Shown: positions 34,035-45,157 of the stretch, piece after piece
How positions within the stretch are numbered: the first letter of the stretch is position 1
Layout: each line of letters starts with the position of its first letter
DNA from: Pseudomonas sp. GCEP-101
Lineage (GTDB): Bacteria > Pseudomonadota > Gammaproteobacteria > Pseudomonadales > Pseudomonadaceae
Assembly (NCBI RefSeq): GCF_025133575.1
Contig: NZ_CP104011.1
Coordinates: 1,860,001 to 1,924,000, forward strand
Reading direction: 5' to 3'
DNA length: 64,000 nucleotides
Made by a program: the position numbers and the translations under genes
Notes under the pieces: model-generated
What the model was told of the DNA's origin: nothing
What the model saw: only the letters and a program-made list of their open reading frames with translations
Database searches by the model: none

Positions 34035-34541
34035 TCACGCCTGTTGCCGGTGCTGCTTTTCCAGCTTCTTGCGGATGCGGTCGCGCTTGAGGTTGGACAG
34101 GTAGTCGACGAACAGCTTGCCGTTCAGGTGATCGCACTCGTGCTGGATGCACACCGCGAGCAGGCCCTCGGCCTCTTCCTCGAACGGGTTGCCGTCGCGA
34201 TCCTGGGCCTTGATCCGCACTTTCTGCGGACGGTCTACATTTTCGTAGAAGCCCGGCACCGACAGGCAGCCTTCCTGGTACTGGTCCATTTCCTCGGTGA
34301 GGAATTCGAACTCGGGGTTGATGTACACCCGGGGTTCGGACTTGTCCTCGGACAGGTCCATCACCACGACGCGCTTGTGCACGTTGACCTGCGTCGCCGC
34401 CAGGCCAATGCCCGGCGCCTCGTACATGGTCTCGAACATGTCGTCGATCAGCGTGCGCAGGGCATCATCGAAGACCGTGACCGGCTTGGCGATGGTCCGC
34501 AGGCGCGGATCGGGGAATTCGAGAATGTTCAGAATGGCCAT
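34035..34541 (-). CDS. def: Peptide deformylase
   Basis: Def removes the formyl group from new N-termini. The 168-residue product has the three catalytic motifs: [17 protein letters not shown] and QHECDHLNG, where the HECDH histidines and the Cys of the second motif bind the metal. It begins [16 protein letters not shown], the standard start. It is divergent from tsaP. A terminator follows, so it is expressed partly independently of fmt-rsmB. Confidence 0.98.
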   Translation of the reverse strand: MAILNILEFPDPRLRTIAKPVTVFDDALRTLIDDMFETMYEAPGIGLAATQVNVHKRVVVMDLSEDKSEPRVYINPEFEFLTEEMDQYQEGCLSVPGFYENVDRPQKVRIKAQDRDGNPFEEEAEGLLAVCIQHECDHLNGKLFVDYLSNLKRDRIRKKLEKQHRQQA

Positions 34542-34610
34542 ATACGTTTGTGATGCACTTGTGGAATAAAGTCAAAATCGACTGCTAATATGCTGAGCAG
34601 CATCGAAAAA

Positions 34611-34644
34611 CGCTGGAAAGCGCGGTAGGGGCGGCTTCCAGGCG
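34611..34644 (+). other. Hairpin in the tsaP 5' leader
   Basis: Imperfect inverted repeat CGCTGGAAAGC / GGCTTCCAGGCG lies about 35 bp upstream of the tsaP start codon. It has no U-run, so an mRNA leader structure is the likeliest reading. Confidence 0.35.
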
Positions 34645-34678
34645 TTTCATGTGTACACATAATAAAGGGATTCACCGC

Positions 34679-35704
34679 ATGAGGAAAACACTACTCGCCC
34701 TGCTGCTGCTCGCCGCAGGCGGGGTGGCGCAGGCTGCCGTGCAGCTCAAGGAAGGCCATCCGGATCGCTATACCGTAGTGAAGGGCGACACCCTCTGGGA
34801 CATCTCCGGCAAGTTCCTCAGCAAGCCGTGGAAGTGGCCGGAAATCTGGCAGGTGAATCCGCAGATCCAGAACCCGCACCTGATCTATCCGGGTGACGTG
34901 CTGAGCCTGACCTATATCGACGGCCAACCGCGCCTGGTGCTCAACCGCGGCGAGTCCCGCGGGACCATCAAGCTGTCGCCGCGCGTGCGCAGCACGCCGA
35001 TCGCCGAGGCGATCCCGACCATCCCGCTGGACAAGATCAACGCCTTCCTGCTGTCCAACCGCATCGTCGACACCGACGCCGACTTCTCCAACGCCCCCTA
35101 TGTGGTTGCCGGCGACCAGGAGAGCGTGATCAGCGGTGCCGGCGACCGCGCCTACGCCCGCGGCAACTCGCTGTCGGAGCAGAACAGCTACGGTATCTTC
35201 CGCCAAGCCAAGGTCTACACCGATCCGGAAACCAATGAAGTCCTGGGCATCGATGCCATGGACGTCGGCGGCGCCAACGTCACGGCGAAGGAAGGCGACA
35301 TCGCCACCCTCAACCTGACCCGCACCACCCAGGAAGTGCGCCCGGGCGACCGCCTGTTCCCCACCGAGGAACGCGCGATCAACTCGACCTTCATGCCCAG
35401 CGAGCCGAGCGCGCCGATCAAGGGCACCATCATCGACGTGCCGCGCGGCGTGACCCAGATCGGCAAGTACGACGTGGTGACCATCGACAAGGGCGCCCGT
35501 GATGGCTTGGCCGAAGGCAACGTGCTGGCGATCTACAAGCTGGGTGAAACCGTACGCGATCGCGTCACCGATGAAATGGTGAAGATCCCGGACGAGCGTT
35601 CCGGCCTGCTGATGATCTTCCGCACCTACAACCGCCTGAGCTACGGCCTGGTGCTCAACGCCACCCGTTCGCTGGAAGTCAACGACCGCGTCCTCAATCC
35701 CTGA
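34679..35704 (+). CDS. tsaP: LysM-domain type IV pilus secretin-associated protein TsaP
   Basis: TsaP-type proteins bind peptidoglycan and associate with the pilus secretin in the periplasm. The 341-residue product has a signal peptide (MRKTLLALLLLAAGGVAQAA). A LysM domain follows at about 32-80 (RYTVVKGDTLWDISGKFL ... IYPGDVLSL), then a FlgT-like C-terminal region. I chose the ATG giving MRKTLLALLL, with GGGA upstream. It corresponds to PA0020. It lies alone between divergent def and dprA and is followed by its own terminator. Confidence 0.9.
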   Translation: MRKTLLALLLLAAGGVAQAAVQLKEGHPDRYTVVKGDTLWDISGKFLSKPWKWPEIWQVNPQIQNPHLIYPGDVLSLTYIDGQPRLVLNRGESRGTIKLSPRVRSTPIAEAIPTIPLDKINAFLLSNRIVDTDADFSNAPYVVAGDQESVISGAGDRAYARGNSLSEQNSYGIFRQAKVYTDPETNEVLGIDAMDVGGANVTAKEGDIATLNLTRTTQEVRPGDRLFPTEERAINSTFMPSEPSAPIKGTIIDVPRGVTQIGKYDVVTIDKGARDGLAEGNVLAIYKLGETVRDRVTDEMVKIPDERSGLLMIFRTYNRLSYGLVLNATRSLEVNDRVLNP

Positions 35705-35721
35705 TGCGTGTCTGACTCGAA

Positions 35722-35747
35722 GAAACCCCGCCTCGGCGGGGTTTTTT
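35722..35747 (+). terminator. Terminator after tsaP
   Basis: AACCCCGCC-TC-GGCGGGGTT followed by TTTT, starting 18 bp past the tsaP stop codon. Confidence 0.9.
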
Positions 35748-35833
35748 ATGGGCGCGATCCGGAACGGTCTGACAGCCCGGGCGCCGGCCTGCGCGGCATA
35801 GTCCGGAGGTCATCCGCCGCCAAGGATTGCGCC

Positions 35834-36940
35834 ATGTCCGCCGAGTCGCCCTGCCCCGTCTCCCCTGCCGAACTGGAAGCGCGGCTGCGCCTGCACGCCC
35901 TGCCCGAACTGGGGCCGCGACGTTTTCGCCGCCTGCTGGAGGCCTTCGGCTCGGCGTCCGCCGCCTTGAGTGCGCCGGCATCGGCCTGGCGCTCCCTGGG
36001 CCTGCCCGCCGCCTGTGCCGAGCCGCGCCGCGATGCCGGCATACGCGAACAGGCCGCCGCGGCGTTGCGCTGGCTGGAGGCGCCGCAGCACCACCTGCTC
36101 ATGTGGGACGCGGCGATCTACCCCGCCCTGTTGGCGGAGCTGGGCGACGCCCCGCCGCTGCTGTTCGTGGCCGGCGCGCCGGAGCTACTGGAGCGGCCGC
36201 AGCTGGCCATCGTCGGCAGCCGCCGGGCCAGCAAGCCGGGGCTGGACACCGCGCGCGCCTTCGCCCGCAGCCTGGCGGGCGGCGGCTTCGTGATCACCAG
36301 CGGGTTGGCCCTGGGCATCGATGGCGCCGCCCATGAAGGGGCGCTGGAGGCCGGCGGCAAGACGGTCGCCGTGCTGGGAACGGGGCTGGAGCACCTCTAT
36401 CCGCGCCGCCATCTCGGGCTGGCCGAACGCATCGTCGAGCAGGGCGGCGCGGTGATCTCCGAGCTGCCGCTGAACTGCGCGCCGCAGGCCTCGAACTTCC
36501 CCCGGCGCAACCGCATCATCAGCGGGCTGTCGCTGGGCACGCTGGTGGTGGAGGCCAGCCCTTCCAGTGGTTCGCTGATCACCGCGCGCCTGGCCGCTGA
36601 GCAGGGCCGCGAGGTCTACGCCATCCCGGGGTCGATCCATCATCCCGGCGCGCGCGGCTGCCATGAGCTGATCCGCCAGGGCGCGACGCTGGTGGAAACC
36701 GTCGAGCACATCCTCGAAGGCCTGCGGGGCTGGACCCACGGCGCGCCGGCGGTGCACCCCGCGCCTGCGCTGCCGGCGCACCCGCTGGTCGATCTGCTGT
36801 GCGCCGCCCCGCAAAGCAGCGAACAACTGGCGCTGCGCAGTGGCCTGGAGCTGCCGCAGGTACTGGTGGAGCTCACCGAACTGGAGCTGGACGGACGGGT
36901 GGCCTGCGAGTCGGGCGTCTGGGTGCATCGCGCCCCTTGA
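35834..36940 (+). CDS. dprA: DNA-processing protein DprA
   Basis: DprA binds incoming single-stranded DNA and loads RecA during transformation; many non-competent species keep it. The 368-residue product has an N-terminal SAM-like helical part and a Rossmann-like core (IVGSRRASKPG, GFVITSGLALGIDGAAHEGAL, NRIISGLSLGTLVVEA). A C-terminal winged-helix-like domain (about 310-368) completes it. I chose the ATG with AAGGA upstream. The tsaC gene follows after 41 bp. Confidence 0.95.
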   Translation: MSAESPCPVSPAELEARLRLHALPELGPRRFRRLLEAFGSASAALSAPASAWRSLGLPAACAEPRRDAGIREQAAAALRWLEAPQHHLLMWDAAIYPALLAELGDAPPLLFVAGAPELLERPQLAIVGSRRASKPGLDTARAFARSLAGGGFVITSGLALGIDGAAHEGALEAGGKTVAVLGTGLEHLYPRRHLGLAERIVEQGGAVISELPLNCAPQASNFPRRNRIISGLSLGTLVVEASPSSGSLITARLAAEQGREVYAIPGSIHHPGARGCHELIRQGATLVETVEHILEGLRGWTHGAPAVHPAPALPAHPLVDLLCAAPQSSEQLALRSGLELPQVLVELTELELDGRVACESGVWVHRAP

Positions 36941-36981
36941 GCACGTAAACTGCCGCGCATCGCAGATCCGAGGAGTGTTCG

Positions 36982-37539
36982 ATGTACAGCAACTGGCGTA
37001 CCCAGCGCATGGCCCAGGTCGTGCGCGATGGCGGTGTGATCGCCTACCCGACCGAAGCCGTCTGGGGCCTGGGCTGCGACCCGTGGAGCGCCGACGCGGT
37101 GTACCGCCTGCTGGCGATCAAGGCGCGCCCGGTGGAAAAGGGCATGATCGTGGTGGCCGGCGACATCAGCCAGTTCGACTTCCTCCTCGACGACCTGCCC
37201 GACGCCTGGCAGGACACGCTCGCCGCCAGCTGGCCCGGCCCGAACACCTGGCTGGTGCCGCACCAGGGACGCCTGCCCGAGTGGGTGACCGGCGAGCACG
37301 ATACCGTGGCCCTGCGCGTCACCGACCACCCGCTGGTGCGCGAGCTGTGCCAGTTCACCGGCCCGCTGATCTCCACCTCCGCCAACCCCGCCGGCCGTCC
37401 GCCGGCGCGCAGCCGCCTGCGGGTGGAGCAGTACTTCCGTGGCGAGTTGGATGGCGTACTCGGCGGCGCCCTCGGCGGGCGCCGCAATCCCAGCCTGATC
37501 CGCGACTTGCGTACGGGCGAGACGGTGCGCCCGTCCTGA
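36982..37539 (+). CDS. tsaC: Threonylcarbamoyl-AMP synthase TsaC
   Basis: TsaC (YrdC) makes threonylcarbamoyl-AMP from threonine, bicarbonate and ATP for the t6A modification of ANN-decoding tRNAs. The 185-residue product is the short single-domain form. It shows the [28 protein letters not shown] and [11 protein letters not shown] motifs. It lies 41 bp after dprA, a common pairing. A REP cluster follows immediately. Confidence 0.97.
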   Translation: MYSNWRTQRMAQVVRDGGVIAYPTEAVWGLGCDPWSADAVYRLLAIKARPVEKGMIVVAGDISQFDFLLDDLPDAWQDTLAASWPGPNTWLVPHQGRLPEWVTGEHDTVALRVTDHPLVRELCQFTGPLISTSANPAGRPPARSRLRVEQYFRGELDGVLGGALGGRRNPSLIRDLRTGETVRPS

Positions 37540-37543
37540 CCCC

Positions 37544-37668
37544 GTAGGAGCGGACTTTGTCCGCGATTGATTTCCGACGGCACCGAGCTGGCCGGTGGGA
37601 CATCGCGGACAAAGTCCGCTCCTACGCTGGGGTCCAGCGCTGGGCGGTTCGCGAGCTTGCTCGCGAAC
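37544..37668. repeat. REP cluster (GGAC-type pair plus a lone perfect palindrome)
   Basis: GTAGGAGCGGACTTTGTCCG (37544-37563, continuing CGAT) faces its inverted copy at 37602-37625. A single GTTCGCGAGC-TT-GCTCGCGAAC palindrome follows at 37647-37668 without the GTAGGAGCG arm. All lie between the convergent tsaC and qor. Confidence 0.9.
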
Positions 37669-37681
37669 GCTCTTCCCCCAG

Positions 37682-39756
<2,075 letters not shown>

Positions 39757-39774
39757 CGTTCTTTTCCCTGGGCG

Positions 39775-39844
39775 GTTCGCGAGCAAGCTCGCTCCTACAA
39801 GAGCTGCGTCGGCGCCGCCTGTAGGAGCGAGCTTGCTTGCGAAC
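39775..39844. repeat. REP pair (BIME) between hemF and aroE
   Basis: GTTCGCGAGC AAGCTCGCTCCTAC at 39775-39798 faces GTAGGAGCGAGCTTGCTTGC at 39821-39840 (to 39844). One inner base differs from the usual arm (GCTTGC for GCTCGC). Confidence 0.9.
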
Positions 39845-39914
39845 GCCGTCTGGCACCGAAGTGGAAAAACCGGCACTCTCTCGGCCTTTCGATCGTCACG
39901 CCCCAGGATTTCCC

Positions 39915-40736
39915 ATGGACCGCTACTGCGTCTTCGGCAACCCCATCGGCCACAGCAAGTCGCCGCAGATCCATCGCCTGTTCGCCGAGCAGACCGGCCA
40001 GGCGCTGAGCTATGACGCGCGGCTGGCGCCGCTGGACGACTTTGCCGGAAACGCCCGCGCGTTCTTCGAGCAGGGCCTGGGCGGCAACGTCACCGTGCCG
40101 TTCAAGGAAGACGCCTACCGCCTGGCCACCGAGCTGACTGAGCGCGCGCGCCGGGCCGGCGCGGTGAATACCCTGAAGAAGCTCGACGGTGGCGGACTGC
40201 TGGGCGACAACACCGATGGCGCCGGGCTGACCCGCGACCTGACGGTGAACCACGGCGTCGCCCTGCGCGGTGCGCGCATCCTGGTGCTGGGCGCCGGTGG
40301 TGCGGTGCGCGGCATTCTCGAACCCTTCCTCGGCCAGCAGCCGGCCTGCATCGTCATCGCCAACCGCACGGCGGCCAAGGCCGAGCAGCTGGCGCAGGAA
40401 TTCCAGGACCTGGGCCCGGTGAGCGGTGGTGGTTTCGACCTGCGCGCCGAGCCCTTCGACCTGATCGTCAACGGCACCTCGGCCTCCCTGGCCGGCGAGC
40501 TGCCGCCCATCGATCCTTCGCTGATCCGGCCGGGGCATACCGTCTGCTACGACATGATGTACGGCCGCGACGAGACCGCCTTCAACCACTGGGCCGCCGA
40601 GCATGGCGCGGCACGCTGTATCGACGGGCTGGGCATGCTGGTGGAGCAGGCGGCGGAAGCCTTCCTGCTGTGGCGCGGCGTACGCCCGGACTCGGCGCCG
40701 GTGCTGGACGCATTGCGGCGGCAGCTCAAGGGCTGA
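39915..40736 (+). CDS. aroE: Shikimate dehydrogenase
   Basis: AroE reduces 3-dehydroshikimate to shikimate with NADPH in aromatic amino acid synthesis. The 273-residue product has the substrate-binding [10 protein letters not shown] near the start and [11 protein letters not shown] with the catalytic lysine. NTDGAG supplies the catalytic aspartate and [10 protein letters not shown] binds NADP. I chose the ATG giving [12 protein letters not shown], which fits the family; a 26-residue upstream extension runs into the REP element. Confidence 0.97.
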   Translation: MDRYCVFGNPIGHSKSPQIHRLFAEQTGQALSYDARLAPLDDFAGNARAFFEQGLGGNVTVPFKEDAYRLATELTERARRAGAVNTLKKLDGGGLLGDNTDGAGLTRDLTVNHGVALRGARILVLGAGGAVRGILEPFLGQQPACIVIANRTAAKAEQLAQEFQDLGPVSGGGFDLRAEPFDLIVNGTSASLAGELPPIDPSLIRPGHTVCYDMMYGRDETAFNHWAAEHGAARCIDGLGMLVEQAAEAFLLWRGVRPDSAPVLDALRRQLKG

Positions 40737-40747
40737 CGGAAAGTCCT

Positions 40748-40935
40748 GTAGGAGCGAGCTTGCTCGCGAACCGCTTGGCACCGAAGTCGCCGGGAAATCC
40801 GTTCGCGAGCAAGCTCGCTCCTACAGGTTAGGGGTTCACACCGTAGGAGCGGACCTTGTCCGCGAAATCCCGACCGGCGCGTCCGGAACGACCCGGCGTA
40901 AGGCGGACCCCTTCGCGGACAAGGTCCGCTCCTAC
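40748..40935. repeat. Double REP cluster (two pair types in tandem) after aroE
   Basis: A GAGC-type pair (GTAGGAGCGAGCTTGCTCGC from 40748, its inverse 40801-40824) is followed directly by a GGAC-type pair. The latter is GTAGGAGCGGACCTTGTCC from 40843, with its inverse ending at 40935. Together they fill most of the 244-bp gap between convergent aroE and sulP. Confidence 0.9.
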
Positions 40936-40980
40936 AACGGCAATTACCGGTCACCGTGGAGCGGGGCGAGGACCTGGGCT

Positions 40981-42540
40981 TTATTCCTCCACCACCAACA
41001 CCCCACCCTCCCCCATCTGCCTCTCCAACTCCGCGCGCACCCGTGGCCGGGCGTTGCGCAGCACCAGGCGGCGGCCCTCGCTGGCGAGGCGGCGGGCTTC
41101 CTGCTGGAGCATCTGCGCGCCGGCAAAATCGATGAAATTCACGTGGTGGGCGTCCAGCACCAGGCGTTCGCCCTGGCTGCGCTGCATCAGCTTCTGAAGG
41201 TAATCGCAGGCGCCGAAGAAGATCGAGCCCTCGATGCGCAGCACCTCCTCGTCTTCCCTCTGCCAGTGCTGCACGCGCGGCTGCGAGGTGCGCTTGAGGT
41301 AGAAGAACAGCGAGGCCAGCACGCCCGCGTAGATGGCGTTCTGCAGCGGCAACAGCAGGGTGGCGGCGAGGGTCAGCAGCATGACCAGGGACTCCGCGCG
41401 GCTGCCTGTCCACAGCGCGCGCAGGGCCGGGCGGTCGATCAGGTTCCAGCAGATCAGCAGGATGCCGGCGGCCATGGCCGGCAACGGGATATGAGCGATC
41501 AGATCGGCACCGGCCACCGCCAGCAACGCGACCCACAGCGCTGAGAACACCCCGGCCAGCGGCGTGCGTGCGCCGGCCTCCTGGTTCAGTCCGGAGCGGG
41601 TGAACGAGCCGGCGGACAGCGTGCCGGACAGCCACGGCCCAAGCAGGTTCGACAAGCCCTGGGCGCGTACCTCCTGGTTGGCATCCAGCGGCTGGTGCGA
41701 GCGCGCGGCGAGGGCGCGGGCGATGGACAGGCTGGTGACCAGCCCGAGCATGCCGCAGGCGACGGCCGAGGGCAGCAACTGGGCGATAGCCGACAGATCG
41801 AACGACAGCGGGCTGAACGGCGGCAGCGCACTGCGGAAGGCGGCGACCGTGGCGACACCGGCGAAGGTGGCCGGCAGCGCCCAGACCAGCGCGCTGGCGC
41901 CGAGCAGCCCGACGAGCAACGCCGGGCCGCCGCGCCACAGGCGCTTCACGATCAGGCTCAGCGCCAGGCTGAACAGCCCCACCAGCAGGGATGGCCCATG
42001 GAACTGTGGCAAGGTCCCCCAGAGCGCCGCGGCGCTGGTCAGCGCCGTGCCCTGCCCGCTCGCGGCGATGCCGAGCAGGTAGGGCAATTGACCGATCGCG
42101 ATCACCAGCGCGGCGCCGCAGGTGAAGCCCAGCAGCACCGAGTGCGAAACGAAGTTCACCAGCACGCCGAATCGCAGCATGCCCAGCAGCCACTGGAACA
42201 GCCCGGCGAGAAAGGTCAGCAGCAGCGCGTACTGAATGAACGGCGCGCTGCCGGGCGGCGCCAGCGGGGCGATGGTGGTGAACAGCACCACCGAGATCGC
42301 CGCCGTCGGGCCGCCGACCATATGCCTGGACGAGCCCCACAGGCAGGCGATCATGACCGGCAGCATCGCCGCGTAGAGCCCGTATTGCGCGGGGAGACCC
42401 GCGATCAGCGCGTAGGCCATCGACTGCGGCAGGGCCAGCACCGCGCCGGAGAGGCCCACGCCGAGGTCGCGGCGCAGATCGCCCCGCGTGACCTGCGGCA
42501 GCCAGGCAAGGAACGGCAGCAGGCGGATCAGGCGCTCCAT
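40981..42540 (-). CDS. SulP-family anion transporter with C-terminal STAS domain
   Basis: SulP proteins carry sulphate or other anions across the inner membrane. The 519-residue product has an extended transmembrane part (to about residue 400) with the signature GLPAQYGLYAAMLPVMIA. The cytoplasmic STAS domain follows (about 415-515, with VLDAHHVNFIDFAGAQML). It begins 7 bp after the choline-binding protein gene and is therefore probably co-transcribed with betC. It may handle the sulphate released by BetC or move choline-O-sulphate itself; the substrate is inferred only from context. Confidence 0.85.
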   Translation of the reverse strand: MERLIRLLPFLAWLPQVTRGDLRRDLGVGLSGAVLALPQSMAYALIAGLPAQYGLYAAMLPVMIACLWGSSRHMVGGPTAAISVVLFTTIAPLAPPGSAPFIQYALLLTFLAGLFQWLLGMLRFGVLVNFVSHSVLLGFTCGAALVIAIGQLPYLLGIAASGQGTALTSAAALWGTLPQFHGPSLLVGLFSLALSLIVKRLWRGGPALLVGLLGASALVWALPATFAGVATVAAFRSALPPFSPLSFDLSAIAQLLPSAVACGMLGLVTSLSIARALAARSHQPLDANQEVRAQGLSNLLGPWLSGTLSAGSFTRSGLNQEAGARTPLAGVFSALWVALLAVAGADLIAHIPLPAMAAGILLICWNLIDRPALRALWTGSRAESLVMLLTLAATLLLPLQNAIYAGVLASLFFYLKRTSQPRVQHWQREDEEVLRIEGSIFFGACDYLQKLMQRSQGERLVLDAHHVNFIDFAGAQMLQQEARRLASEGRRLVLRNARPRVRAELERQMGEGGVLVVEE

Positions 42541-42547
42541 CGACGGA

Positions 42548-43483
42548 TCACAGCGTCGCCTTCACGGCGGCCAGGGCGTCGCCGCCGTCGCGGGTTTTCA
42601 CGCCCTGCAGCCAGGCGTCGAGGCGCTGCGGGTTGGCCTTGATCCAGGCCTTCACGGCGTCGGCGGCCTTTACGTTCTGTTCCAGCACCTGGGCCATGAT
42701 GGCGTTCTCCATCGCCAGGTCGAACGACAGGTTGGCCAGCAGCTTGCCGCTGTTGGGGCACTGCTGGGCGTAGCCGTTGCGGGTCACGGTGAACACGCTG
42801 CCGGTGCTGCCGAAGTACTTCTCGCCCCCGGTGAGGTACTTCATGTCGAGCTTCACGTTCATCGGGTGCGGCGTCCAGCCGAGGAACACCACCCAGCGCT
42901 GGCGCTTCACCGCGCGGCCGACTTCGGCGAGCATCGCCTGTTCGCTGGATTCCACCAGCTTCCAGTCACCCAGGCCGAACTCGTCGCCGCTGATCATCTT
43001 CTGGATCGACTGGTTGGCCGGCGCGCCGGAGCCGATGCCGTAGACCTTGCGGTTGAACTGCTCGGCGTGCCGGTCCAGGTCGGCGAAGGTCTTCACCCCG
43101 GCGTCCCATACGTAGGCTGGCACGGCCAGGGTGAACTCGGTGCCCTGGAGGTTCTTTGCCAGTTGGGTGACCTGCTGGCTGGCGATGAACTGATCGTAAA
43201 AGCCTTGCTGCGCCGGCATCCAGTTGCCCAGGAAGGCGTCCACCTGGCCGTCGCGCAGGCCGCCGTAGGTGATGGGCACCGACAGGGTATCGATCTTCAC
43301 CTGGTAGCCCAGGCCCTCGAGGAGGACGGCGGCGATGCCGTTGGTGACGGCGATATCGGTCCAGCCCGGGTCGGCCAGCTTCACCGTACGGCAGGCTTCG
43401 TCCTCGGCGCGGGCCAGCGGGCCGCCCAGCGCGAGTGCGCCGGCCAGCAACAGCGTTGATGCGGTTCGTACAGTGGTCTTCAT
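42548..43483 (-). CDS. Periplasmic choline/quaternary-amine binding protein (ChoX-like)
   Basis: The 311-residue product is an ABC-type substrate-binding protein of the OpuAC/ProX fold. It has a signal peptide (MKTTVRTASTLLLAGALALG, cleavage near ARA-ED) and aromatic and acidic residues typical of trimethylammonium binding (VKLADPGWTDIAVTNGIA, QVDAFLGNWMP, FLGWTPHPMN). It sits between betC (27 bp upstream) and the SulP gene (7 bp downstream). No ABC permease or ATPase gene lies nearby, so it must use a transporter encoded elsewhere or a non-ABC partner. Confidence 0.88.
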   Translation of the reverse strand: MKTTVRTASTLLLAGALALGGPLARAEDEACRTVKLADPGWTDIAVTNGIAAVLLEGLGYQVKIDTLSVPITYGGLRDGQVDAFLGNWMPAQQGFYDQFIASQQVTQLAKNLQGTEFTLAVPAYVWDAGVKTFADLDRHAEQFNRKVYGIGSGAPANQSIQKMISGDEFGLGDWKLVESSEQAMLAEVGRAVKRQRWVVFLGWTPHPMNVKLDMKYLTGGEKYFGSTGSVFTVTRNGYAQQCPNSGKLLANLSFDLAMENAIMAQVLEQNVKAADAVKAWIKANPQRLDAWLQGVKTRDGGDALAAVKATL

Positions 43484-43510
43484 GCTCCCATCCCCTTCGG
43501 CTTGTGGTTG

Positions 43511-45028
43511 TTATTTCGGTTGCGGATAGCGGGCGCGGCGCTCCAGATCGTCGAGGTCGATGTGGTTGCGCATGTACTGCTGGCTGGCGTCGACCAGGGG
43601 CTGGTGGTCCCAGCTGCGGCGCGTGCCACGGTTCAACGCGTCGGCCACCAGTCGGCGGCGGCGCTGGCTGGCCAGCACTTGCCGGGTGATGGCCGGGATG
43701 TCCCAGCGCGCGCGGGCTTCGCCCAACAGGTCGCGGCCCAGGTTGGCGTGGGCCGGCGAATCCATGAGGTCCTGCAGCTCGCGCGGGTCGTTGGCCAGAT
43801 CGAAGAGCAGGCACGGGTCCTGCTCGGAGTAGATGAACTTGAAGTCGCCTCGGCGGATCATCATCAGCGGGCTGACGGTGCCTTCGGCGGTGTATTCGCC
43901 GATCACCTCGTCATGGCCGCCGGTGCCTTGCAGGTGCGGCAGCAGCGAGCGACCGTCCAGGGGCAGGCCGGGTTCGACGGTGCCGCCGGCCAGCTCGACG
44001 AGGGTGGGCAGCAGGTCCACGGTGGACACCGACTGGCTGACGCGGTGCGCGGCGAAGCGCTGGGGCGCGTGCACCAGCAGCGGCACGCGGGCGGCCATCT
44101 CGAACCAGTGCATCTTGTACCAGAGGCCGCGCTCGCCCAGCATGTCGCCGTGGTCGCCGGAGAACACGATCAGCGTGTCTTCACTCAGGCCGCAATCCTC
44201 CAGGGTGCGCAGCAGCGCGCCGATCTGCGCATCCACATAGCTGCACGCACCGAAGTAGGCGCGGCGGGCGGCGCGGATCTTTTCCTCGGGCATCTCCTGG
44301 CCCCACAGGTCGATCACCTTGAGCAGACGCTGCGAGTGCGGGTCCTGCTCGTGCTGGGCGATCTGCACCATGGGCAGCGGGATGTCCTCGTCGCGGTACA
44401 GGTCCCAGTACTCGCGGGGGATGGTGTAGGGGTCGTGCGGGTGGGTCATGGACACGGTGAGGCAGAACGGCTGCTCGGGGTGTTCGCGCACATGGTCGTA
44501 GAGGTATTGGCGCGCCTTGAACACCACCTCCTCGTCGAAGTCGAGTTGGTTGGTGCGCACGCAGGGGCCGGCCTGCAGCACCGAGGACATGTTGTGGTAC
44601 CAGCTCGGGCGGACGTCCGGCGCGTCCCAGTTCACCGCCCAGCCGTAGTCGGCGGGGTAGATGTCGCTGGTCAGGCGTTCCTCATAGCCGTGTAGCTGGT
44701 CCGGGCCGCAGAAGTGCATCTTGCCCGACAGCGCGGTGCGGTAGCCCAGGCGGCGCAGGTAGTGCGCGTAGGTGGGGATGTCGGCGGCAAAGTCCGCGGC
44801 GTTGTCCCAGGCGCCAATCTTCGTCGGCAGCTGGCCGCTGACCAGGGTGAAGCGCGAGGGCGCGCAGAGCGGGCTGTTGCAGTAGGCCGAGTCGAACACC
44901 ACGCCTTCGCCGGCAAGGCGTCCGAGGTGGGGCAGCTTGATCGGCGACTGCTCGTCGTAGAAGGGCAGGAGCGGCGCGGCCATCTGGTCGGCCATGATGA
45001 AGAGGATGTTCGGGCGCTGGCGCTTCAT
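43511..45028 (-). CDS. betC: Choline-sulfatase
   Basis: BetC hydrolyses choline-O-sulphate to choline and sulphate, feeding glycine betaine synthesis. The 505-residue product is a type I sulfatase. The formylglycine motif CAPSR lies at residues 55-59 (C55 is the residue to be oxidised), metal-binding DQM near residue 14, and SGDHGDMLGERGLWYK around 300-315. The C-terminal extension RRRRLVADALNRGTRRSWD is typical of choline sulfatases. It is first of the betC-choX-sulP unit and divergent from a LysR regulator. Confidence 0.95.
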   Translation of the reverse strand: MKRQRPNILFIMADQMAAPLLPFYDEQSPIKLPHLGRLAGEGVVFDSAYCNSPLCAPSRFTLVSGQLPTKIGAWDNAADFAADIPTYAHYLRRLGYRTALSGKMHFCGPDQLHGYEERLTSDIYPADYGWAVNWDAPDVRPSWYHNMSSVLQAGPCVRTNQLDFDEEVVFKARQYLYDHVREHPEQPFCLTVSMTHPHDPYTIPREYWDLYRDEDIPLPMVQIAQHEQDPHSQRLLKVIDLWGQEMPEEKIRAARRAYFGACSYVDAQIGALLRTLEDCGLSEDTLIVFSGDHGDMLGERGLWYKMHWFEMAARVPLLVHAPQRFAAHRVSQSVSTVDLLPTLVELAGGTVEPGLPLDGRSLLPHLQGTGGHDEVIGEYTAEGTVSPLMMIRRGDFKFIYSEQDPCLLFDLANDPRELQDLMDSPAHANLGRDLLGEARARWDIPAITRQVLASQRRRRLVADALNRGTRRSWDHQPLVDASQQYMRNHIDLDDLERRARYPQPK

Positions 45029-45129
45029 GGCGGTGGGCTTATCCTGTTGGCGCTGTTATGGGATGCTGTACGGCATGAGTCTGTGGGCTGCTGGATACGG
45101 GGTGAAGTGCATGGCGCAGCATGCTTCGG

Positions 45130-45144
45130 ATAACAGTGGCTTAT
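45130..45144. promoter_or_regulatory. Candidate LysR-type operator in the betC-lysR gap
   Basis: ATAACAGTGGCTTAT is an ATAA-N7-TTAT dyad containing the T-N11-A LysR box. It lies 13 bp upstream of the regulator start codon. The ATAACAG half also occurs inverted (CTGTTAT) at about 45053-45059, closer to betC. Confidence 0.45.
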
Positions 45145-45157
45145 GTGAGAACGCGCC

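Noticed and set aside
40748..40935. Regularly spaced repeats that might be a CRISPR array
   Set aside because: Repeats alternate in orientation, are palindromic and vary in type, and no cas genes are present; these are REP/BIME units.
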